From: Coprococcus aceti
GTDB taxonomy: Bacteria; Bacillota; Clostridia; Lachnospirales; Lachnospiraceae
DNA length: 64,000 nucleotides
Reading direction: 5' to 3'
Assembly: GCF_025567285.1 (NCBI RefSeq)
Contig: NZ_JAOQJT010000003.1
Location: forward strand, 248,001 to 312,000
Both the position numbers and the translations under genes were made by a program. A model generated the notes under the pieces. The model was not told where the DNA came from. It searched no databases and saw only the letters and a program-made list of their open reading frames with translations. Shown here piece after piece: positions 50,596 through 58,947 of this stretch. Numbering within the stretch: the first letter of the stretch is position 1; every line of letters starts with the position of its first letter.

Positions 50596-51282
50596 ATGAA
50601 ACGTATTTTGGTCGTGGAGGATGATGTGATCATATGTGGAGGTGTGAAGTTATTCCTTGAAAAGATGGGATACGAAGTTGAAACTGCGTACTCATGCAAG
50701 GAGGCGGATGGCTGTCTGGAACATGGCTTCGATCTGATATTGCTTGACAGAAACCTTCCCGATGGAAGGGGTCTTGACTATTGCAGAGAACTGAGAAAAA
50801 GTACAAATGTCCCGATCATCTTCCTCACGGCAAGAGATACGGAGGCTGATATGATAGAGGGGTTCCGGGCCGGCTGCGATGACTATATAGCGAAGCCGTT
50901 TTCCGTGGAACTTCTGTATCAGCGGATAGAGGCAGTCCTTCGAAGAAGTGAAAATGCACTGGATGGGGTAAAGCGCGAACGTTTTCATTATGGGGATATG
51001 AGTGTTGACTTTGAACGGATGCAGGTGTACATATCGGATGAACCGATAAAGCTGTCCGTTACGGAATACAGGATACTGGAACTGCTGATAAAAAATAAGG
51101 GGCGCGTTCTCACAAGGGATATGATCATACAGAAGATTTGGGATGATAATGAAAATTATGTGGATGAGAACACGCTGAATGTGCATATCAGGAGACTGCG
51201 TCAGAAGATAGAAAAGGATGCCGGCAATCCGGAGTATGTGATCACGGTGTTTGGAATTGGATATACATTTGGCGAGACATAG
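50596..51282 (+). CDS. OmpR-type response regulator (second two-component system)
   Basis: A 228-residue regulator: receiver domain with acidic pair VEDD, phosphoacceptor Asp51 (ILLDRNLPDGRG) and AKPF lysine; complete winged helix with NTLNVHIRRLRQKIEKDAG and VFGIGYTFGE. The complete C terminus contrasts with the interrupted regulator at 40139. ATG 50596 follows TAGGAGAAAG; an upstream TTG is less likely. The kinase follows by 24 bp. It probably activates the ABC operon just upstream, as in BceRS systems. Confidence 0.9.
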   Translation: MKRILVVEDDVIICGGVKLFLEKMGYEVETAYSCKEADGCLEHGFDLILLDRNLPDGRGLDYCRELRKSTNVPIIFLTARDTEADMIEGFRAGCDDYIAKPFSVELLYQRIEAVLRRSENALDGVKRERFHYGDMSVDFERMQVYISDEPIKLSVTEYRILELLIKNKGRVLTRDMIIQKIWDDNENYVDENTLNVHIRRLRQKIEKDAGNPEYVITVFGIGYTFGET

Positions 51283-51306
51283 GCAGAGGTAGATAACAGA
51301 GATAAT

Positions 51307-52344
51307 ATGGATAAATATATTGAAAACTGTGGTAAATATACGAAGAGAGTGAGGATGCTGTATGTATGCTCACTTCTTTTGTTTGTGTTTTTAGCAGTAT
51401 TTGAGTATGTATGTTCAGGGAAAATACTTGCGGCCATAGGTGCACTGGCGTGTGGTGTAGTTATGTTTTTTGTCATAAAGTTGCTGCAGAAGGCAGATGA
51501 TGACTTTATTTCGGAGGTCGTGGCAGCTATGTCGGATCTTCTGGACAATCTCTCTGACCTGAAACGGCAGCAGGTATTTCCGGAAAATGATGACTCGCTG
51601 GTATCAAGGCTGCAGAGCAAGGTTGACAAGATAATCGATGCGCTGAAGCTTCAGAATTCCAGAGAGAGGCTGGAGCATGAGAATATTAAGGGGCTAGTAT
51701 CGGATCTTTCCCATCAACTGAAGACACCAATATCGAACCTGAGGATGTACACGGATTTTCTGAAAAATCCGGATATAAGTGATGATGAGCGTACTAGGTA
51801 CTTGCAAGTCCTTGAACTGGCGGTGGAGCGCTTGTCATTTCTCTCGGAGAGTATGATAAAGGTATCCAGACTGGAAAGCGGACTTATCAATCTCGATGTG
51901 AAAAGCCAGAGTATAAATGACACTGTGCTGCAGGCAGTGAAAGATGTATATGTGAGTGCGAAAAACGCCGATATAACTATCAGATATGATGAACAGGTGA
52001 AATGTGATATACAGCATGACAGAAGATGGACTGCGGAAGCGTGTTTCAATCTTTTGGATAATGCGATAAAATACGGAAAAACTGGAAGTGAGATAGTCCT
52101 GTCGGTCAGAAAACTAGGGCTCACGGTTGAGGTCAGTGTGACAGATGAGAATGAACCAATAGGAGAGGATGAGCGTACACATATATTTGAGAGGTTTTAC
52201 CGTGGCAGAAATTCCGGTGACAAGGATGGTGTTGGAATAGGACTTTATCTGTCAAGGGAGATCATAGAAAAACAGGGCGGAATGTTAAGCGTTATTCCCC
52301 AAAAGGACGGTAACAAGTTCGTGATCGTGCTGCAGAGCCGATGA
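51307..52344 (+). CDS. Sensor histidine kinase (second two-component system)
   Basis: A 345-residue kinase: two close N-terminal helices (about 18-60) with almost no extracellular loop, a coiled linker, HisKA with His about 136 (VSDLSHQLKTPIS), then HATPase_c (LLDNAIKYGK, DENEPIGEDE, GVGIGLYLSRE). The short intramembrane sensor region resembles BceS-type kinases, which sense through their ABC permease. This fits the FtsX permease encoded two genes upstream. The fliB-like gene starts 37 bp later. Confidence 0.9.
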   Translation: MDKYIENCGKYTKRVRMLYVCSLLLFVFLAVFEYVCSGKILAAIGALACGVVMFFVIKLLQKADDDFISEVVAAMSDLLDNLSDLKRQQVFPENDDSLVSRLQSKVDKIIDALKLQNSRERLEHENIKGLVSDLSHQLKTPISNLRMYTDFLKNPDISDDERTRYLQVLELAVERLSFLSESMIKVSRLESGLINLDVKSQSINDTVLQAVKDVYVSAKNADITIRYDEQVKCDIQHDRRWTAEACFNLLDNAIKYGKTGSEIVLSVRKLGLTVEVSVTDENEPIGEDERTHIFERFYRGRNSGDKDGVGIGLYLSREIIEKQGGMLSVIPQKDGNKFVIVLQSR

Positions 52345-52381
52345 ATGGAATAATGGCATGATTATATATAAAGGAGTACAT

Positions 52382-53482
52382 ATGATTTACACATACCCGG
52401 ATTATTATAAGAAATTCAGCTGCATAGCGGACAAATGCCCGGACACATGCTGCGGCAAATGGCAGATAGTGATAGATGATGATTCGTTGGAAAAATATGA
52501 GGATTATAATGGTGAGTACAGGGATGAGCTGCGCCGCAAGGTAAATTGGAAAGAAGGCGTTTTCAGACACGGCAGAAGTGGAAAGTGTGCATTTTTGCGG
52601 GATGATATGCTATGTGACATGTATATACATATGGGAAAGAACAGCCTCTGCACTACATGCAGAGAGTATCCTAGACACACAGAGGAATTTGAGAATGTGA
52701 GGGAGATATCACTTTCTCTTTCATGTCCGGAGGTGGCACGGATACTGATGAACATCACGGACAAGGTCACATTTGCGACTGAGGAAGATGACGAGGACGA
52801 GGTGTTCGATGACTTTGATTATTTCCTGTATTCCAATCTGGAAGACATACGGGAGGAGATACTGAATGTCATTCAGGACAGAAGCGTGGACATCCGGAGC
52901 AGAATAGAGCGGGTGATTCAGATCGGTGCGTCGGCTCAGAGACACTATGATGAGGGCGACCTTGTCATGTGGAATGAGTGTGAGGAGCGGGATAAGCCGG
53001 AGATCCATGGAGAGCATGAGGAGCATATCCTTCTTCAGAAGCAGGCCATGTTCCTTATAGAAGAGCTTGAGCTTCTATACGATGACTGGGAGGATGTGCT
53101 CATTGAGTCGCAGGAGCTTTTGTTTGGACAGGGTGAGGAAGCTTTTGCCGGCAACAGGAAGAGGTTTGATGCATGGTGGAGAAATCACGGTGGGTGTGCC
53201 CCTCATATGACATTGGACATATTCCTTGAACAGATCATAGTCTACTTCATATCGATCTACCTTCTCGGCGCAGTGTATGACGACAATATATCCGGCAAGG
53301 TGAACGCATGCGTCGGACATGCGGTTGAACTCTATATGCTACTCATGGCGAGATGGCTCAGAAATGGTGAGACTCTGTCGGTGGATGATCTCATAGAGCT
53401 CTCTTACAGATATTCCAGGGAGATAGAGCATTCGGACGAGAATCTTGAACAGGTTGAGGTTCTAGATTGGTTTGGTCTGTAA
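52382..53482 (+). CDS. FliB family (flagellin lysine-N-methylase-like) protein
   Basis: A 366-residue FliB-family protein. The N-terminal cysteine cluster CIADKCPDTCC (Cys14, 19, 23, 24) and the later CAFLRDDMLC and CTTCREYPRH are the family signature and probably bind an iron-sulfur cluster. In Salmonella, FliB methylates flagellin lysines, but the family is widespread in non-flagellated gut Firmicutes, so another protein substrate is likely. ATG 52382 follows AAAGGAG. Its first 58 bp are duplicated at 46917. No flagellar genes are in view. Confidence 0.8.
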   Translation: MIYTYPDYYKKFSCIADKCPDTCCGKWQIVIDDDSLEKYEDYNGEYRDELRRKVNWKEGVFRHGRSGKCAFLRDDMLCDMYIHMGKNSLCTTCREYPRHTEEFENVREISLSLSCPEVARILMNITDKVTFATEEDDEDEVFDDFDYFLYSNLEDIREEILNVIQDRSVDIRSRIERVIQIGASAQRHYDEGDLVMWNECEERDKPEIHGEHEEHILLQKQAMFLIEELELLYDDWEDVLIESQELLFGQGEEAFAGNRKRFDAWWRNHGGCAPHMTLDIFLEQIIVYFISIYLLGAVYDDNISGKVNACVGHAVELYMLLMARWLRNGETLSVDDLIELSYRYSREIEHSDENLEQVEVLDWFGL

Positions 53483-53485
53483 ATA

Positions 53486-53528
53486 AAAAAGCAAGCATCG
53501 TTATATCAGAAACAGGTGCTTGCTTTTT
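53486..53528. terminator. Convergent terminator
   Basis: AAAAAGCAAGCA (53486-53497) pairs with TGCTTGCTTTTT (53517-53528). It ends the fliB-like gene and the minus-strand hydrolase. Confidence 0.9.
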
Positions 53529-53545
53529 GTCATGTGTGGGAATAG

Positions 53546-54208
53546 TTATATTTTCTCAAGATCCTTATACTGCTCCAGTGCAGGACTTTCGTCGCCGACA
53601 TACCAGTAGTCGCAGCAATCACCGCCAAGAGCCTCGGTCTGTGTACGGATCAGGCGGGCGTGCATGACCTCCGCAAGGTAGTGGTCAGTTCTGCACAGAT
53701 AAGGGAGCAGATCTGCATAGCCGTGCTCCTTCGCATGCTTGGCTATAGGGCAGCCGATCAGATGGAAGCAGAACCCTTCAGTCCTGCCATCTGGGTTGAT
53801 CTCAACTTTCCAGCTATCCATCCATTCTCCTTTAGCCTGGTGTTCCTGTTGCATTTTGTTGAACTTCACATAGGTTTTTTCAAATACTTTGTATGGCCAG
53901 TTGCTCTTGTTGCCATTGACAATTTTTCCAAGGAATTTCATCTTCTCAGTAGATTCCCGTTTGATCGTGAGAAGAACCTCGCCGTCAAGCCTGTGATCGC
54001 TTGCCTCATAAAATGATATGATGGTGAACCAGTCATACATATTGGCCGCCATCATATTTTTGCCGAGATCCGGCATGTCCCTGCGCATAAATTCCCTGTA
54101 ATATTCATCAGCCTTTTTGAATATATCATCCGCCTCGGACGGAAGATTTTCTTTGCAGTATTTTTCATAGAGCTTTGCATAGCTCGATACTGAATATGCC
54201 CATTTCAT
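53546..54208 (-). CDS. L-2-amino-thiazoline-4-carboxylic acid hydrolase-like protein
   Basis: A 220-residue protein of the ATC-hydrolase family, which in Pseudomonas opens aminothiazoline carboxylate toward L-cysteine. Family markers are FCFHLIGCPIAKHAKEHG, LLPYLCRTDHYLAEVM, then RTQTEALGGDCCDYWYV, with conserved Cys and His probably catalytic or metal-binding. Many gut Firmicutes carry such genes without a known substrate. The promoter carries the GTTAG-N6-CTAAC palindrome shared with the iron-box operator upstream of flavodoxin. It is the last native-looking gene before the AT-rich acquired segment. Confidence 0.7.
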   Translation of the reverse strand: MKWAYSVSSYAKLYEKYCKENLPSEADDIFKKADEYYREFMRRDMPDLGKNMMAANMYDWFTIISFYEASDHRLDGEVLLTIKRESTEKMKFLGKIVNGNKSNWPYKVFEKTYVKFNKMQQEHQAKGEWMDSWKVEINPDGRTEGFCFHLIGCPIAKHAKEHGYADLLPYLCRTDHYLAEVMHARLIRTQTEALGGDCCDYWYVGDESPALEQYKDLEKI

Positions 54209-54284
54209 CTCATTTATCTCCCATAACCTGATGCCAGCCTAGAATCTGCAGTGGTGTGGCTGACAAATTTAATTTAACTATTGG

Positions 54285-54336
54285 GTTAGAATATACTAAC
54301 TGGATAAATTTTATCATATAAAGTTCAGGATAACAA
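54285..54336 (-). promoter_or_regulatory. Promoter and shared operator of the hydrolase gene
   Basis: On the minus strand TTGTTA (54336-54331), 17 bp, TAAAAT (54313-54308). Just downstream is GTTAG-N6-CTAAC (54285-54300), the third copy of this palindrome in the window. Confidence 0.55.
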
Positions 54337-54407
54337 ACAATAATGTATTGAAAATTTTTGTTAAGTTGGGGAAAATATATATCTATAGAAAAACAATATA
54401 AAAACAT

Positions 54408-54466
54408 TTGCATATAGTGAAAACAAATAATATAGTGATGACATTTAATGGCAAATATGATATAGT
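54408..54466 (+). promoter_or_regulatory. Tandem promoters outside the left inverted repeat
   Basis: Promoter 1: TTGCAT (54408-54413), 17 bp, TATAGT (54431-54436). Promoter 2: ATGACA (54438-54443), 17 bp, TATAGT (54461-54466). Both face the 18-bp repeat at 54521 and the glycosyltransferase beyond it. Confidence 0.6.
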
Positions 54467-54520
54467 TTGTTATTATATTATTAAGTAGTCGTGGATATTG
54501 AGATAAAGACAAAAAATGAT

Positions 54521-54538
54521 GGATAATCAAGTATTATC
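54521..54538 (+). repeat. Left 18-bp inverted repeat, candidate recombination site
   Basis: GGATAATCAAGTATTATC. The unit is itself a short palindrome (GATAAT-CAAGT-ATTATC) with an asymmetric 5-bp centre, like a tyrosine-recombinase core with two binding arms. An exact inverted copy is at 58840-58857. Confidence 0.75.
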
Positions 54539-54607
54539 AATATATTCTTGTATATTTCCCTTTATCTTCATTATGAAAATAAATTTTATTTAAAGGAGAA
54601 AATTTAT

Positions 54608-55693
54608 ATGAAAACGGATGTTAGTTTTATTATTTCAATAGATTCTTCTTTTGAAATGTTAAATAATTTTTTTGAACACTTATTACAAGATGAATTTGCT
54701 CTAAATTCAGAAATAATAGTTATTTTAGATGCTATTACAAACTGCAATATTATTACCTATATAAAAAATTTGAGTAAACAAACCCCTAATATAAAGGTAT
54801 ATATTTCTGACAAAAAATTGGGATATGGAAAAGCAAATAATTATGCAGTTAAACAAGCTCAAAACAATATCTTATACTTTATTAATACTGATGTTTTTGC
54901 TGAAAAGGAATGTTTTAGTAAAATGCTTGATGCATTAATGCTTGAAAATGTTGCTTGCGTACAACCTTTATTAATTTGGCCTCAAAATAACAGAATACAG
55001 TGTGCAGGAAGTACTTTTGGTCCTTTTTACAAGAAGCATCTTTTTGCAGGTCGCTTGTTAAATACTATAGATCTTTCTAATTACCCTCAAGAAAGGCAAG
55101 CATTAACATCAGCTTTATATGCTATGAGAAAAGCGGATTTTTATAATTACGGAATGTTTGACGAATTTTATTACAACAAATTAGAGTCCTTTGAATTATC
55201 ATTAAAGTTGAGTCTGGGTGGAAAACGTTGCTTATGTGTACATGATGCAATTGCGTTTCATTCACAGGGAACTGGTAGAAATCAATATTTTTTTGATTTC
55301 TACCAGCAAGAAGCCTATTTCTGGGTAAAAATGGGTAAGGATTTCAAACCCGATATATATAAACATTATAAAAGACAAATTACAAGCAAAATGCTCAATA
55401 ATACATACTATGTAGTATCAATATGCCAAATTCGAACTGTGAAGAATATTATTGAGCAGTTAGGAATTACCTATTTAGATATATATGAAATAAATGGAAT
55501 ATCCCCTAACAAAATAAATTTATATGAATTGTTACCATATTCATTACATCAACTTGATATACCATTGCTTTTTTTTGTGGAAAATATATTGGATTTAGGA
55601 AAAAATAAGCACTGGTTTGAAACAAGGAACCATAACTCTTCTGATCTAGTTATAGATACATATGGAAATTTGGTAAATGTATTAAAGATTTAA
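54608..55693 (+). CDS. GT2 family glycosyltransferase, AT-rich
   Basis: A 361-residue GT-A fold family 2 glycosyltransferase: DVSFIISIDSSFEMLNNFF opens the nucleotide-binding fold, LGYGKANNYAVKQA is the typical GxGxAxNxG-like loop, and FINTDVF carries the DXD-equivalent. The C-terminal part has no obvious membrane helix. Base use is much more AT-rich than in neighbouring genes, indicating transfer. ATG 54608 follows AAAGGAGA. It is read from the tandem promoters across the left repeat and faces the STAND gene with only 11 bp between stops. The target is unknown; a surface glycan is likely. Confidence 0.8.
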   Translation: MKTDVSFIISIDSSFEMLNNFFEHLLQDEFALNSEIIVILDAITNCNIITYIKNLSKQTPNIKVYISDKKLGYGKANNYAVKQAQNNILYFINTDVFAEKECFSKMLDALMLENVACVQPLLIWPQNNRIQCAGSTFGPFYKKHLFAGRLLNTIDLSNYPQERQALTSALYAMRKADFYNYGMFDEFYYNKLESFELSLKLSLGGKRCLCVHDAIAFHSQGTGRNQYFFDFYQQEAYFWVKMGKDFKPDIYKHYKRQITSKMLNNTYYVVSICQIRTVKNIIEQLGITYLDIYEINGISPNKINLYELLPYSLHQLDIPLLFFVENILDLGKNKHWFETRNHNSSDLVIDTYGNLVNVLKI

Positions 55694-55704
55694 CGGTGAC
55701 ACAT

Positions 55705-58700
55705 TTACCAAATACGTGTATCTAAAATGAAGTTATCAGAGTCAAATAAAGGATTTTCACAAGCTAATATTATCTTTCCTTTTCTTTTAATTTCTGCATT
55801 ATGAAATTGTATTTTCTTATAGTCCTCGCCCAATTCAGAAAATAATTGCAAGCATTTTTCTGAATATTTATTTGCTTGAATTATGTCATTATAAAAATAA
55901 TATATTGCAGCTAAAACATGATATGCTATAGCCTGGTGGCGTTTTCCACTTGCTATAGCTGTGTTTTTCATAAGCATTTTATTCATTAAATTCAAAAGTT
56001 CAGTCTGTGTATATTTTTGTGATAGTAACATTATGACTATGATTTTTAAACAGTTTCTTGTATATGAATGTATATACTTTTGTTCTTTCATTTTATCACC
56101 AATATTTTGTAGCATAATTATTGAATAGTCTTTTTCCAATAGAGCTTTGGTAAAAGCTATCTCACTTAATGAATCTAATAAACGACGTGGCTCATTACTT
56201 TTTTCAAAAATGTCTTTTGCCATATTCAATAAACCAAATGCTCTATACATATCTATATTGTAAATGGATTTAGCATAATCCATATGTGCAAATCCTTCAT
56301 ATTCTATTAAACCAAGTTCATTTGATTTTAAAAGTGCCATTTTGTAGTCATCCTCTGTTCCTCTTCCTTGCATAAAATTACAGAACATTCTACGATTATA
56401 ATAATTTAGATAACCATATTTATATGATTTAGTATTATTCTGTATATTATTGAAATTCCATAATTCAAACATTCGTTTCAATTCTTTATCTGCGTTATTT
56501 ACATTTAGCATCCATATATTATTATTTATTTTTTCTGAAATTGTTTCTAGTAAAATATCATTAGGTATAGATGATGTAGATAATTGATATATCTCTATGA
56601 TTTTATCAAAAATATTATTTGCAGATTCGTAGGATGTTGTGTATTTGTAACAATTACCTAATATAAACATATTTTTAATATCTGAGTAATCATAATCACG
56701 TAAATTCTTATGATTTTCCTTTTGTATTGTCTTTGCAATTTTTTCTGCCTCATAGTAATTTGCATTTCCATGTAGTTCATCCCTGAATTTTGCACAAATA
56801 GCACGATACTTCCAGAAATATTTTCCACCTAATGATACCAATTGATAATAACATTCACTATCGGTAAGATGTCCTTTGTTTTGACAAAAGAGAATAAATT
56901 CTCCAATTTTTTCTTTGTAAATATTTTTCTTCTCAAATTTAAATTCTTCCAGAAGAGTATCATGAAATGGGTATAATTTACCTGAAATTTCTTTTATTAC
57001 ATTTTTTTGGCATAATATAAAAATATCCTCATATATTTTTTCACCAAAAAAATCAACAAGAGCCTTAATATCAACACCACTTTCAAGTGTATAAACGAAA
57101 TCAAAAATTATATTAGAATAATAATTCACAAATAAATCGTGTCTTATAAAGTTACTTTGAACTGATATTAAATCATCCATAATTTGAGATATTTTTAATG
57201 AGGTCTCAATAATATCCTGACAATTAATCTGTATAATTTTTTCTTTTAATCTACATAACAAATCATATAAATATAAAGCTGAAACATCCACATTTGTACT
57301 CTTAATTAATGAGACGACAGCTGGATAATTACCAATATTACTTTTAATAGAATATTCTACATCACTTATAGATGGCTGTTGAACTTCTTTATAATAACAC
57401 GCATTTAACTTTAAAAAATCATTTAATTTCTCATTTTTAGATAATATCGGACGTGAAAAAAGAAAAAATCTTTTGCGCATGCGTTGTCCATACACCCATG
57501 CCATTATAGATTGGAATAATTCAAGGACACTTTTGGATGCCTTTTGAATATCATCTATATAAATATTTTGTTGAAGGAAATTTGCTTCTTTAGTTTCTGT
57601 TAAATTTCTATTACAGTAATCAACAATTTTATTGTAGGTTATTGGGGAACTTATCCCATTATTTATTTCATTTAGTACTTCTTTGATAGTCAAATCTAAA
57701 TTTAAATATTGCAAGTCTTCTATCTTAAGTTCCCATATATTCCCAAATTGGCAGAAAATAAATAATTTGTAGCACAATAAAAAATCTTTTTCCTCGTTTC
57801 CAGAAAAATTTAAAAGAATTGAAGAAAATGGCTGTGTTACATTGTTACGAATTTGGTTTAATAAATATGTTTTTCCACTACCTGCATTACCAACAATCAA
57901 AAAGAATAAATTATTCGATGTATTTGAATTAATAAATAAATTTATATCATTTAATATTGCCATTTGAGATGAGATGAATAGTTGTGGAGTATATAGGTCT
58001 AATGTTTTTATATCTTTTATTATATAGTTTTTTACTTCTGAACAGATCTTTATTTTTATTACATATTCAGGTTTAGATATGATGACTTTAACTGGTAAAA
58101 ACAATGAATTATCACCTTTTTTTACATTCCAATCAGATAGTTCTTTATATATATTCATATAACATGACGTAGATTCAAAAGCATCATCAAGTACAATACC
58201 AACATTTTGGTCTTTAGAAGATTTAAACCTAACATATATAAGATATTCATTTCGCAATTTTATAGTAGATAGTTTTAAAAATCTGTTATCTCCACAATCA
58301 TATTTATCTAAGAAACATACAGTTTCTATTTTGTCTTCAATGTAATATTTCTGGGCACAATTTGTATGAAAATATTTATCTTCGATTGTAGGGTTATCTG
58401 ATAACCAACTTTCTATTTCTTCCCCATTTATATAATAGATTTTTAGGTTATCTCTATTACTAGCAAAGATGTCCGCACGTCTTTTATAATCATCGCTAAT
58501 ATATGCATTAGTGATAAACGCAATTACAACTACATGCCCATCCAACAAACTAGAAACTAACGTTGAATCTAAATGACTCTTTGGTATACTTTTATTAGTG
58601 TTTACGGAGTATTTTGCCTCATACCAATATTTTATAGTTGTATTAAAAGGTAAATAGGAAATTACACTTTCTCCGTCTTTATTACCGTCATTTGTCATTT

Positions 58701-58797
58701 TTGTTTTTTCCCATCTTAAATTTGGATAATTACTTACCATATATTCAAATGCCAAATTTTCAAATTCTTTATTATTTATATTTTCCCATGTTATCAT
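55705..58797 (-). CDS. Nuclease-STAND NTPase-helical repeat protein, Avs-like defence candidate
   Basis: A 1030-residue three-part protein. N terminus (1-140): Mrr-like PD-(D/E)XK restriction nuclease domain with EFENLAFEYM, GNKDGE (Asp41) and YWYEAKYS (Glu60, Lys62). Middle (about 290-600): STAND/NACHT-type P-loop ATPase with Walker A GNAGSGKTYLL (about 302-312), Walker B IYIDDIQKA (about 409) and a FLFSRP sensor strand (about 449). C terminus (about 650-1020): TPR-like helical repeats. This is the layout of antiviral STAND (Avs) proteins, which recognise phage proteins and degrade DNA. Very AT-rich. ATG follows AGAGGTG. It lies beside a tyrosine recombinase and inverted repeats. Confidence 0.75.
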   Translation of the reverse strand: MITWENINNKEFENLAFEYMVSNYPNLRWEKTKMTNDGNKDGESVISYLPFNTTIKYWYEAKYSVNTNKSIPKSHLDSTLVSSLLDGHVVVIAFITNAYISDDYKRRADIFASNRDNLKIYYINGEEIESWLSDNPTIEDKYFHTNCAQKYYIEDKIETVCFLDKYDCGDNRFLKLSTIKLRNEYLIYVRFKSSKDQNVGIVLDDAFESTSCYMNIYKELSDWNVKKGDNSLFLPVKVIISKPEYVIKIKICSEVKNYIIKDIKTLDLYTPQLFISSQMAILNDINLFINSNTSNNLFFLIVGNAGSGKTYLLNQIRNNVTQPFSSILLNFSGNEEKDFLLCYKLFIFCQFGNIWELKIEDLQYLNLDLTIKEVLNEINNGISSPITYNKIVDYCNRNLTETKEANFLQQNIYIDDIQKASKSVLELFQSIMAWVYGQRMRKRFFLFSRPILSKNEKLNDFLKLNACYYKEVQQPSISDVEYSIKSNIGNYPAVVSLIKSTNVDVSALYLYDLLCRLKEKIIQINCQDIIETSLKISQIMDDLISVQSNFIRHDLFVNYYSNIIFDFVYTLESGVDIKALVDFFGEKIYEDIFILCQKNVIKEISGKLYPFHDTLLEEFKFEKKNIYKEKIGEFILFCQNKGHLTDSECYYQLVSLGGKYFWKYRAICAKFRDELHGNANYYEAEKIAKTIQKENHKNLRDYDYSDIKNMFILGNCYKYTTSYESANNIFDKIIEIYQLSTSSIPNDILLETISEKINNNIWMLNVNNADKELKRMFELWNFNNIQNNTKSYKYGYLNYYNRRMFCNFMQGRGTEDDYKMALLKSNELGLIEYEGFAHMDYAKSIYNIDMYRAFGLLNMAKDIFEKSNEPRRLLDSLSEIAFTKALLEKDYSIIMLQNIGDKMKEQKYIHSYTRNCLKIIVIMLLSQKYTQTELLNLMNKMLMKNTAIASGKRHQAIAYHVLAAIYYFYNDIIQANKYSEKCLQLFSELGEDYKKIQFHNAEIKRKGKIILACENPLFDSDNFILDTRIW

Positions 58798-58839
58798 ATT
58801 TGCACCTCTAATTTAGTAAAGGAATTATAAAAAATGATC

Positions 58840-58857
58840 GATAATACTTGATTATCC
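58840..58857 (-). repeat. Right 18-bp inverted repeat, candidate recombination site
   Basis: Exact reverse complement of the copy at 54521-54538. It lies 43 bp upstream of the STAND start codon. Both copies are also preceded on the plus strand by AAAAAATGAT. Confidence 0.75.
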
Positions 58858-58906
58858 GTATAAATACCACCTCCGCCGAGGTTGATTAAAGGCGCAAAAT
58901 GAAAAC

Positions 58907-58937
58907 AAAGCATATCCCCCGAAGGATAATATGCTTT
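58907..58937 (-). terminator. Intrinsic terminator after the recombinase
   Basis: On the minus strand AAAGCAT...ATCC, a TTCG-type loop, then GGAT...ATGCTTT, followed by GTTTTCATTTT. It separates the recombinase from the right repeat and STAND gene. Confidence 0.7.
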
Positions 58938-58947
58938 GCTCCCATAA

